NCBI GenBank assembly: GCA_002774315.1
Contig: PEYP01000038.1
Location: forward strand, 1 to 7,899
Direction of reading: 5' to 3'
Source: Candidatus Stahliibacteriota bacterium CG08_land_8_20_14_0_20_40_26
GTDB taxonomy: Bacteria > Hydrothermota > UBA3073
DNA length: 7,899 bases
The notes beneath the pieces were generated by a model that searched no databases, had not been told where the DNA came from, and worked only from the letters and a program-made list of their open reading frames with translations. A program made the translations under genes and the position numbers. Below, piece by piece: positions 1 to 6,130 of this stretch; the first letter of the stretch is position 1, and each line of letters starts with the position of its first letter.

Positions 1-3000
1 TATAAAATACTTAAGAAAGTCGGTTCAGGTGGAATGGGCATTGTCTACAAAGTTCTTGATACACAAACCAACACCCACCTCGCCCTCAAAACTTCCTCCA
101 GCAAGCATATCAAAAATGAATTTCTGACACTTTCAAAACTTCACCATCCAAATATTGTAAAAGTCTACGACTTCGGAGTTATGGAGTGCAATCCGCCTCA
201 GGCGGATGTTGTTGCAGCGGTAACCTCGTCACAGCGTTCCAAACAATACTTCTTCACTATGGAGTACATTGAGGGTAGAAATTTGTATGACCTGTTTAGA
301 GATAATCTACCTAAGACCAGAGCTGAGTATCAACTTCTTTACTCCATAATACTCCAGATCTGTGATGCACTCAGGCTCATTCATTTTCACAAACTCATCC
401 ATTGTGATATCAAACCCAGCAATATACTGATACAATTTCCCGAAGCCCAAGAACCCAGGACTGTTATAACAGACTTCGGACTTATAGAGAAAGAGGCAGC
501 CCAAAAACTCAAGGGTACTCTCCAATACATCGCCCCTGAAGTTCTCAAGGGCGAGAAAATCGATCAAGGTGCAGACCTCTTCTCCCTGGGTGTGACCATC
601 TATCAGGTACTAACACATCATCTTCCCTTTGCGGGTGACAATGCTCTCACTCTTATCAAGCAACATACAAAAGGTAAAATAAAACCACCAAAGGAATTCA
701 ACCCTGCAGTACCGGGAAGGTTAAACGATTGCGTCTTGGATCTTTTGCAACCCAAACCTCGAAGAAAAACTAAGTCCATAGATGAACTTAAAAAAACTAT
801 CCATCAAGTTTCGGGAAAACCTCAGTTACCCGCTGTCTTTACATCTCTATTGATAGGCAGGCAAAAGGAACTTTCCATCCTTAAAACTACCTGGCAGGAA
901 GTTAAAACTAACAAGGGTAGGGCTATCTTACTATACGGTGAAAATGGAATAGGAAAGACGAGACTCCTGCAGGAGTTTAAGCCCTATGCCCAAACCGAAG
1001 GAGCAATAATAGAGGAATTTGATTCGAGAAGAAACATTCTAAAAACTTTTACTGATATTATTGAGCAAAAACCCCTTAAAGGAACAGAGCTAAGCCTGTT
1101 TGAGAAAATAATAAACAAACTTCTGAATGAAACGAAACAATCCCCACTCCTTCTCGTAGCCGAAGACCTTCAGTCCCAGGGAAAGACTGCCCTTAACTTG
1201 ATGGAGTATCTTATAAGGTCTATTGAATCTGTCCCAATTCTTTTAATCATCACTTCTTCGGATACAAAATTCATTAGTAAGGATATGCAATCCATAAATT
1301 ACCTTAACCACATCAATCTTACACCACTCAATCCGCATGATACTACCACATTGGTCAAATCTATGCTCTTAACAGAGGATGAGATAAAAGACATCGGGAC
1401 CCTAATTCATACCTATACCGAAGGAAACCCCTTCCTCATCACGACATTTACACGAAACCTGGTAGAAAACAACATTCTTGAAAAAACCAACGGAAAATGG
1501 ACTTTATCGGGCGATAAACTAACAACCTATCAGGCTCCAAAAGACATCAAAGACTTCATAGCCCCTGCCTTAAGAGGATTAAGTGAGGATGAATTTAATC
1601 TGTTAAAAATAGGGGCTCTCCTCAAAAATTACTTTACCCTTCCTGTTCTAAAGGACATAATCAGCGTAAAAACCCCTACTCTCTACAATCTCCAGAAAAA
1701 AGGCCTTATCATAGAAAATCCTGCTGAAAACTACTCTTTTACCCATCAAATGGTCTCCAATGTGATTGAAAAGAATATACCTGTCAGCGAAAGAGTTTCA
1801 CTTCATAGAAAAATAGCCAGAGTACTGGAACATCGGTTTCAGCAAGCTCTTGAGAGAATAGCACCTGAACTCACTTATCACTATCTACAGGCAAATGAAA
1901 CTACTAAAGTATACAAATTTGCCATTATGGCTGGAGAAAGGGCCAAAAACGCATCGGCAAATACGGAAGCAGCGGAATACTTTGAACTCGCACTATCCCT
2001 TGCCGATGAGGTGGGTATGGGGAAAAAGAAATGCATCCTTTGCGAAACCCTTGGCGGTCTCTATCGCACTATGAGCAAATATCAGGATGCCCTCACAAAA
2101 TATGAATCCGCCCTTTCTCTTGCAACCGGGGGTTCCTCCACAAGAATTTACAGAAGAATAGGAATGATATACAGAGACCAGCAAAATTATGACAAGGCAC
2201 TGAATTACTTTCAAAAAGGGTTTAAGGTGCCCTCCAAAGATGCATCTCAAAAGGTGCTCCTCCTCAGTGACATTGGATGGGTTCATATGTGCCTCGGAGA
2301 CCTTGAAAAATCCTTGTCTTACTCTCAAAAAGCAATCAAAATGGCAGAAGAATACAATGACCAATTTGGCTTGAGTTATGCTCATAGTACTCTTGGAGCA
2401 GTCTACCTTCAAAAGGGAGATTATGAAAAAGCAGGACAACATTACAGAAAAGCACTAATGGTCGCTAAGGAAATTAAGAATCAAGACATCATTGAGTCTA
2501 CCTTATACAACCTTGGACAAATCCTTTGGAAAACAGGAAGACCCAAGGAGGCAGAGAACTTCTACAAAGAGGGTCTGAAAATTGAAGAGAAATATGGTGA
2601 TATTCATGGTATTGCACTCTATCACAAAGCCCTTGGAATCCTCGCACAAGAACAAGGTGATTTTGATAACGCCCTGAGACATTATACATCAGCTCTCAAT
2701 ATATTCAAAAGAACAGGAGACAAACGAAGAATAGCCGCTGTCCACATGGCATTGGGCATTATGTACCAAGAGAGAAGCGACTTGGACAATGCGGTTGACA
2801 ACTACAAAGCAGCCCTTTTGATGTCTCAGAAGACAAAAGATACACCTCTAATTGCACGGATATACAATAACCTCGGTAATCTCTACAAGGATACAGGGAA
2901 TTTAGCAAAAGCAATTAAAAACCTCAAAAAAGCCCTCAAAATTAAGAAGCAAGGTTCTGATTGGGAAGATATAGCCTCTACCTTACACAATATAGCTACA

Positions 3001-5064
3001 GTCCTTATGCTCCAGGGCAAGGTGGGGGAGACTTCCAAATTCCTTCATCAGAGTTTTCATCTCTACCAGAAACAAAAATCAAAGAAAGGAATGGCAGAGG
3101 TATGTCAAACTTTGGCTGAATATTACTCGCTTACAGGTAACATCACTACTGCAGAAGACTACTGCCTGAAAGGGATTAACTTGTGTGAAGAAATCAACGA
3201 CTACTTGTATCTTGGTATTACTCACAGAGTTTTTGGCACTGTATGCTCAAAGAAAGGAGAAATAGATAAGGCACTCACCTCTTACTCTAAATCCATAGAG
3301 ATTCTAAAAGAGTTAAAAGCAGAACACGAACTCGCCAAAACCCTCCTTATTGCCGGAGAAGAGGTATTCTCTATTAGAGGAAAAATAGGTAGAAAATTCT
3401 GGCGAGAAGGACTCTTTGACCAAACCCTGACAAGACTAAAACAAGCAGAGCAAATATTCAAAAACCTGAATGCAAATACAGATTTAAAAAGAGTGTACTC
3501 CCTGATTTCGAAACTCGAAAAATATTCCCCCCTCATCCTTGAACCCATTCCTGGAGAAGACAAAAAACTTAAGACCCTTTACAGGATGAGCCAAATAGTA
3601 AACTCAACAATGGAGATAAATGAGTTGCTTGAAAAAATACTGGACCTCACCATTGAAACTATGGAAGCAGAAAGAGGCTTCATACTACTGAGAGAGGGAA
3701 AAGAACTTATGGTAAAAACTGCCAGAAATATGGATAAACAATCAATTGCTGATATGTCAGACTTTTCAAGAACTATAGTGGAGAATGTAGAAAAGAAAGG
3801 CGAGCTGATAATCACTGCCAATGCACAAGCAGAGCCAAGACTTAAAGATAGGAAGAGTATAGCCAAATTCAAACTCCTTTCAATTTTGTGCGTTCCCTTC
3901 AGAATTAAGGAACGTGTCGTTGGTGCTATTTATATTGATGACAGAAGAAAAAGGGATGCCTTTACCTCAGAAGACCTTGCATTCCTCCAAGCCTTTTGTG
4001 ACCAGGCTGCCATAGCTCTTGAAAACGCTAAGTTAATAGAAGAACTAAAGACCGCCAACAAACTACTCGAACTCGAAAATATAGATATGAAAGACCAAAT
4101 TACTCATCTAAGAACTGCCGTGGAAGAAAGATATAGCTTTGGTAAGCTGATAGGTAAAACAAAACCAATGCAAAAGGTATACGATGCCCTTGAAAAAATC
4201 ATTAAATATGACTCCTCTGTAATAATTGAGGGTGAAACAGGGACAGGTAAAGAGGTTGTTGCCAATATCATCCACTATAATGGACCCAGAAAGGATAGGA
4301 ATTTTATCGTTGTAAATTCAAGTGCTATACCAGAGGAACTCCTTGAATCAGAACTGTTCGGCTATGTAAAGGGAGCATTCACTGGAGCCACCCAGGATAA
4401 GCAGGGACTCTTTGAAATAGCAGATGGTGGAACTATCTTCTTCGACGAAATTGCAGAATTAAACCCAAATCTTCAAGTCAAACTACTAAGGGTGCTTCAG
4501 GATGGTGAACTGCGAAGAGTTGGAGCCACAAAAAGCAAAAAGGTTGATGTAAGAGTCGTATCAGCAACCAACAGAGACCTACAAGAGCAAGTAAAACAGG
4601 GAAAATTCAGGGACGACCTCTATTACAGGTTAAATGTAATGTCAGTCAAGATGCCTCCTCTCAGAGAAAGAAAAGAAGATATCCCACTTCTTGCAGCTTA
4701 TATCCTTCGCAAATTCAGAAAGAAACTCAACAAGAATGTAACCGGTTTTACACCAGAAGCCCTTTATCTCCTTCAGAACTACCAATGGCCAGGGAATGTA
4801 AGAGAACTTGAAAATGTCATAGAAAGGGCTATTGTTATGGCAGAAGGTAAAAAAATCACCGAGAAAGATCTACCAAAACCATTAACTCAAAGAGAACCTG
4901 GCGAAGAAAAAGAAGCCGTCTTCCTCTGCTCCCTTGCCGATATAGAAAAGAGATGTATCGAGACAGCTCTTAAAGCCGCAGGAGGTAACAAGAGAAAGGT
5001 AATAAAGATACTTGGTATATCAAGACCAACCCTCGATAGAAAGATAAAAAGATACAGTTTATGA
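1..5064 (+). CDS. Ser/Thr kinase - AAA ATPase - TPR - GAF - sigma-54 activator fusion (5' partial)
   Basis: Giant cytosolic regulator predicted to activate sigma-54 RNA polymerase. The frame is open to base 1. The first residues (YKILKKVGSGGMG) are the kinase glycine loop, so few domain residues are missing and the ATG at 34 is not the start. Order by window residue: kinase about 1-270, with Lys30, HCD catalytic loop at 134-136 (HCDIKPSN, a non-RD kinase) and DFG at 158. ATPase about 279-620, with Walker A GENGIGKT at 313 and a Walker B-like LLLVAEDL near 388. About 12 TPRs at 654-1120. GAF about 1190-1340, then a helical linker. Sigma-54 AAA+ from about 1380, with GETGTGKE at 1411, GAFTGA at 1458, FFDE ending 1483 and an FRDDLYYRLN segment at 1536. 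Fis-type HTH at 1645-1687 (GGNKRKVIKILGISRPTLDRK). All catalytic motifs look intact. There is no receiver domain, so input probably comes through the kinase, TPR and GAF parts. The first half resembles PknK/HstK-type kinases and the end resembles FhlA/NtrC-type activators. Targets are probably the palindromes just downstream. Signal and phosphorylation substrate are unknown. Confidence 0.95.
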   Translation, partial: YKILKKVGSGGMGIVYKVLDTQTNTHLALKTSSSKHIKNEFLTLSKLHHPNIVKVYDFGVMECNPPQADVVAAVTSSQRSKQYFFTMEYIEGRNLYDLFRDNLPKTRAEYQLLYSIILQICDALRLIHFHKLIHCDIKPSNILIQFPEAQEPRTVITDFGLIEKEAAQKLKGTLQYIAPEVLKGEKIDQGADLFSLGVTIYQVLTHHLPFAGDNALTLIKQHTKGKIKPPKEFNPAVPGRLNDCVLDLLQPKPRRKTKSIDELKKTIHQVSGKPQLPAVFTSLLIGRQKELSILKTTWQEVKTNKGRAILLYGENGIGKTRLLQEFKPYAQTEGAIIEEFDSRRNILKTFTDIIEQKPLKGTELSLFEKIINKLLNETKQSPLLLVAEDLQSQGKTALNLMEYLIRSIESVPILLIITSSDTKFISKDMQSINYLNHINLTPLNPHDTTTLVKSMLLTEDEIKDIGTLIHTYTEGNPFLITTFTRNLVENNILEKTNGKWTLSGDKLTTYQAPKDIKDFIAPALRGLSEDEFNLLKIGALLKNYFTLPVLKDIISVKTPTLYNLQKKGLIIENPAENYSFTHQMVSNVIEKNIPVSERVSLHRKIARVLEHRFQQALERIAPELTYHYLQANETTKVYKFAIMAGERAKNASANTEAAEYFELALSLADEVGMGKKKCILCETLGGLYRTMSKYQDALTKYESALSLATGGSSTRIYRRIGMIYRDQQNYDKALNYFQKGFKVPSKDASQKVLLLSDIGWVHMCLGDLEKSLSYSQKAIKMAEEYNDQFGLSYAHSTLGAVYLQKGDYEKAGQHYRKALMVAKEIKNQDIIESTLYNLGQILWKTGRPKEAENFYKEGLKIEEKYGDIHGIALYHKALGILAQEQGDFDNALRHYTSALNIFKRTGDKRRIAAVHMALGIMYQERSDLDNAVDNYKAALLMSQKTKDTPLIARIYNNLGNLYKDTGNLAKAIKNLKKALKIKKQGSDWEDIASTLHNIATVLMLQGKVGETSKFLHQSFHLYQKQKSKKGMAEVCQTLAEYYSLTGNITTAEDYCLKGINLCEEINDYLYLGITHRVFGTVCSKKGEIDKALTSYSKSIEILKELKAEHELAKTLLIAGEEVFSIRGKIGRKFWREGLFDQTLTRLKQAEQIFKNLNANTDLKRVYSLISKLEKYSPLILEPIPGEDKKLKTLYRMSQIVNSTMEINELLEKILDLTIETMEAERGFILLREGKELMVKTARNMDKQSIADMSDFSRTIVENVEKKGELIITANAQAEPRLKDRKSIAKFKLLSILCVPFRIKERVVGAIYIDDRRKRDAFTSEDLAFLQAFCDQAAIALENAKLIEELKTANKLLELENIDMKDQITHLRTAVEERYSFGKLIGKTKPMQKVYDALEKIIKYDSSVIIEGETGTGKEVVANIIHYNGPRKDRNFIVVNSSAIPEELLESELFGYVKGAFTGATQDKQGLFEIADGGTIFFDEIAELNPNLQVKLLRVLQDGELRRVGATKSKKVDVRVVSATNRDLQEQVKQGKFRDDLYYRLNVMSVKMPPLRERKEDIPLLAAYILRKFRKKLNKNVTGFTPEALYLLQNYQWPGNVRELENVIERAIVMAEGKKITEKDLPKPLTQREPGEEKEAVFLCSLADIEKRCIETALKAAGGNKRKVIKILGISRPTLDRKIKRYSL
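191..207. repeat. GC-rich perfect palindrome inside the kinase coding region
   Basis: ATCCGCCT-C-AGGCGGAT has 8-bp perfect arms around a single base. It lies in a locally GC-rich stretch: line 181-240 has 35 of 60 G/C, against 21 of 60 in line 121-180. It falls between kinase strands beta4 and beta5, where the protein carries about 15-20 extra residues (from ECNPPQADVV to about SQRSKQ) before the normal YFFTMEYIEG. This looks like an in-frame insertion of a small palindromic element. Whether it is repeated elsewhere in the genome cannot be seen here. Confidence 0.6.
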
Positions 5065-5065
5065 T

Positions 5066-5090
5066 AAAGTGTAACATTTTGTTACACTTT
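5066..5090. promoter_or_regulatory. Inverted repeat 1, putative activator binding site (and possible weak terminator)
   Basis: AAAGTGTAAC-ATTTT-GTTACACTTT is a perfect 10-bp inverted repeat with a 5-bp spacer, starting two bases after the activator stop codon. The core GTGTAAC-N5-GTTACAC is shared exactly with two copies downstream. Its 7-5-7 architecture is like that of NtrC-family enhancer sites. The centre (5078) is about 274 bp upstream of the predicted start of the peptide transcript. A run of five T follows the right arm, so the RNA hairpin could also act as a low-GC terminator for the activator gene. Confidence 0.75.
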
Positions 5091-5186
5091 TTAGAGGGTT
5101 AAAACTAATCCTCCCTTCAGGGAAATTTCTCCCAACTCCTTAAAAAGGCATACCTTGTGAAAATTCGACAAAACTAATAACAAGAG

Positions 5187-5209
5187 AAGTGTAACGAAAT
5201 GTTACACTT
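5187..5209. promoter_or_regulatory. Inverted repeat 2, putative enhancer site for the sigma-54 activator
   Basis: AAGTGTAAC-GAAAT-GTTACACTT has perfect 9-bp arms and a 5-bp spacer, followed by T-rich sequence. The core arms are identical to copies 1 and 3 while the spacer differs, the pattern expected of a dimeric protein-binding site. The centre is 5198, about 154 bp upstream of the predicted transcription start and 32 bp (about three helical turns) from copy 3, so two dimers would lie on the same DNA face. Confidence 0.8.
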
Positions 5210-5218
5210 TTTTAATGG

Positions 5219-5241
5219 AAGTGTAACAAAATGTTACACTT
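5219..5241. promoter_or_regulatory. Inverted repeat 3, promoter-proximal putative enhancer site
   Basis: AAGTGTAAC-AAAAT-GTTACACTT has perfect 9-bp arms and a 5-bp spacer. The centre is 5230, about 122 bp upstream of the predicted start, inside the usual -100 to -200 range for bacterial enhancer-binding proteins. Paired with copy 2 at three-turn spacing, it suits cooperative loading of a hexameric AAA+ activator. The intervening 5246-5325 shows no convincing IHF site. Confidence 0.8.
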
Positions 5242-5325
5242 TTTTGATGACAAAGAATAACGCTCTCATAAAGGGATTTGGTAAGTCCTTACAAGTGCAA
5301 GCATTACGCAAGTTCTCGTTCAATC

Positions 5326-5341
5326 TGACACGCTTTTTGCT
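5326..5341 (+). promoter_or_regulatory. Sigma-54 (-24/-12) promoter of the small peptide gene
   Basis: TGACAC-N5-TTGCT matches the sigma-54 consensus TGGCAC-N5-TTGCW at every position except one (GG to GA in the -24 element), with exact spacing. The -12 GC is at 5339-5340, giving a predicted start near 5352 and a 5' UTR of about 32 nt. It lies downstream of three palindromic sites and upstream of a strong ribosome binding site. Context (an adjacent sigma-54 activator and nearby rpoN) supports it strongly, but the start has not been mapped. Confidence 0.75.
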
Positions 5342-5368
5342 TTTTATAAATAATGACTAAATAAACTA

Positions 5369-5378
5369 AAGGAGGTGA
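5369..5378 (+). promoter_or_regulatory. Very strong ribosome binding site of the small peptide gene
   Basis: AAGGAGGTGA is a ten-base match to the complement of the 16S rRNA 3' end, with 5 nt to the ATG at 5384. It is much stronger than the sites of the two genes that follow. It argues that the 49-codon frame is a real and highly translated gene. Confidence 0.85.
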
Positions 5379-5383
5379 GTAGA

Positions 5384-5533
5384 ATGAGTAAACTTCTAAA
5401 AAAGCTGTGCTTGGTGGGAATAGCACTCATCTTTGCCCTATTAACAGCTACTGTGGCATTCGGGGGCAATGACCCAATACCAGTCGACCCCAAGCCACCT
5501 ACAGTTTATGGTATTGGCGGTAGTGCCAGATAA
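5384..5533 (+). CDS. Small exported peptide precursor (49 aa)
   Basis: Encodes 49 residues. The basic start (MSKLLKK) is followed by a hydrophobic core (LCLVGIALIFALL, residues 8-20) and a small-residue region TATVAFG at 21-27, a classical Sec signal peptide. Likely signal peptidase I cuts are after Ala25 or Gly27; there is no lipobox. The mature part would be about 22-24 residues: a Pro/Asp segment (NDPIPVDPKPP) and a C-terminal TVYGIGGSAR, with no cysteine. The start is fixed by the near-perfect Shine-Dalgarno. It has its own predicted sigma-54 promoter, three upstream palindromes and a terminator, so it appears to be transcribed alone. No family is recognised. A signalling peptide is one reading; a small cell-envelope peptide or bacteriocin-like product is also possible. 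Reality of the gene: high confidence. Function: unknown. Confidence 0.85.
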   Translation: MSKLLKKLCLVGIALIFALLTATVAFGGNDPIPVDPKPPTVYGIGGSAR

Positions 5534-5538
5534 ATCAT

Positions 5539-5583
5539 AAGGGAGGGTGCAGAACCCCTTCTTTACCCTCCCTTTGTATCTTT
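5539..5583 (+). terminator. Rho-independent-type terminator after the peptide gene
   Basis: AAGGGAGGGT (5539-5548) pairs with ACCCTCCCTT (5565-5574), a 10-bp GC-rich stem with a 16-nt loop. T-rich sequence (TTTGTATCTTTT) overlaps and follows the right arm. It begins five bases after the peptide stop codon and would isolate the peptide transcript from the downstream genes. The loop is longer than usual. Confidence 0.75.
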
Positions 5584-5723
5584 TGTCATACGACACGGAC
5601 AGGCAGTTTTTGACAGTTAAGTCAGTGCTAGTGGGGGAGTATATACGATTCGCCCGATTCATATTTGAAATTGTCTTTTGTGGTTAAAGTGATATTTTTT
5701 GTCATTTGTAACAGGGGGATATT

Positions 5724-6077
5724 ATGTATCAAGAAAATAAAATAGAAGCCCTCCTCGCCCTTAAAGAAAGTGGAAGAATTGTGAAAATGCTAAAGTTCTA
5801 TCTGAGGCCAAAGATGGTTGAGGTCGGGAGCCGTTCAACAACATTTGAGCAAACCTTTGACAAAAGTAGTTATATGCTTACCCTGATTACTGGAAAAGAA
5901 ACACTTACCTTTGAACGACAGTTAGGACAAGGCACTCCATGGATATCCATAAGTTCACCCAAAGAAATGGCTCTTTCAGACAGAAAACTACCCAATTTTC
6001 TGAATTCCATTATCTCTGAGGACGACATGAGAAAGCAGATACAAGAACACATAAACTCCTTTATGAAAGGGAGGTAA
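5724..6077 (+). CDS. Hypothetical soluble protein, 117 aa
   Basis: No family is recognised. The frame starts at ATG 5724, preceded by a purine-rich AGGGGGA at 5713-5719 (4 nt spacing). There is no signal peptide and no membrane segment. The N-terminal part (residues 1-30, KIEALLALKESGRIVKMLKF) looks helical. The middle (about 31-80) has alternating strand-like segments (MLTLITGKETLTFERQL, PWISISS). The C-terminal part (about 85-117, LPNFLNSIISEDDMRKQI) is again helical and charged. It lies beyond the peptide terminator, 190 bp after the peptide gene and 53 bp before the GAF/PAS gene. It could be co-transcribed with the latter. No -24/-12 promoter is visible ahead of it. It is a real gene judging by start signal, length and codon use, but its role is unknown. 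Confidence 0.7.
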   Translation: MYQENKIEALLALKESGRIVKMLKFYLRPKMVEVGSRSTTFEQTFDKSSYMLTLITGKETLTFERQLGQGTPWISISSPKEMALSDRKLPNFLNSIISEDDMRKQIQEHINSFMKGR

Positions 6078-6130
6078 CCAAGTCTATACGGTATTGCTTT
6101 TATAAATTTATATATAACGAATGGGGTGAA

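Noticed and set aside
5237..5249. Possible IHF site between palindrome 3 and the -24/-12 promoter
   Set aside because: Only a partial match on the reverse consensus, formed mostly by the T-run.
5231..5260. Nine-codon reading frame (MLHFFDDKE) starting inside palindrome 3
   Set aside because: No ribosome binding site, and it overlaps the regulatory palindrome.
5610..5645. TTGACA followed by TATATA as a sigma-70 promoter for the 117-aa gene
   Set aside because: The spacer is 24 bp, far from the 17 bp optimum; no hexamer resembling TATAAT lies at the right distance.
5441..5662. Reverse-strand 73-codon frame over the peptide gene and terminator
   Set aside because: It overlaps the well-supported peptide gene and its terminator, with no start signal or recognisable protein features.
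5705..5713. TGTAAC half-site resembling one arm of the palindromes ahead of the 117-aa gene
   Set aside because: There is no matching GTTACA arm and it overlaps the ribosome binding region; likely chance.
6094..6118. TTGCTT/TATAAC as a promoter for the GAF/PAS gene
   Set aside because: The spacer is only 13 bp; the AT-rich stretch gives chance TATA-like matches.
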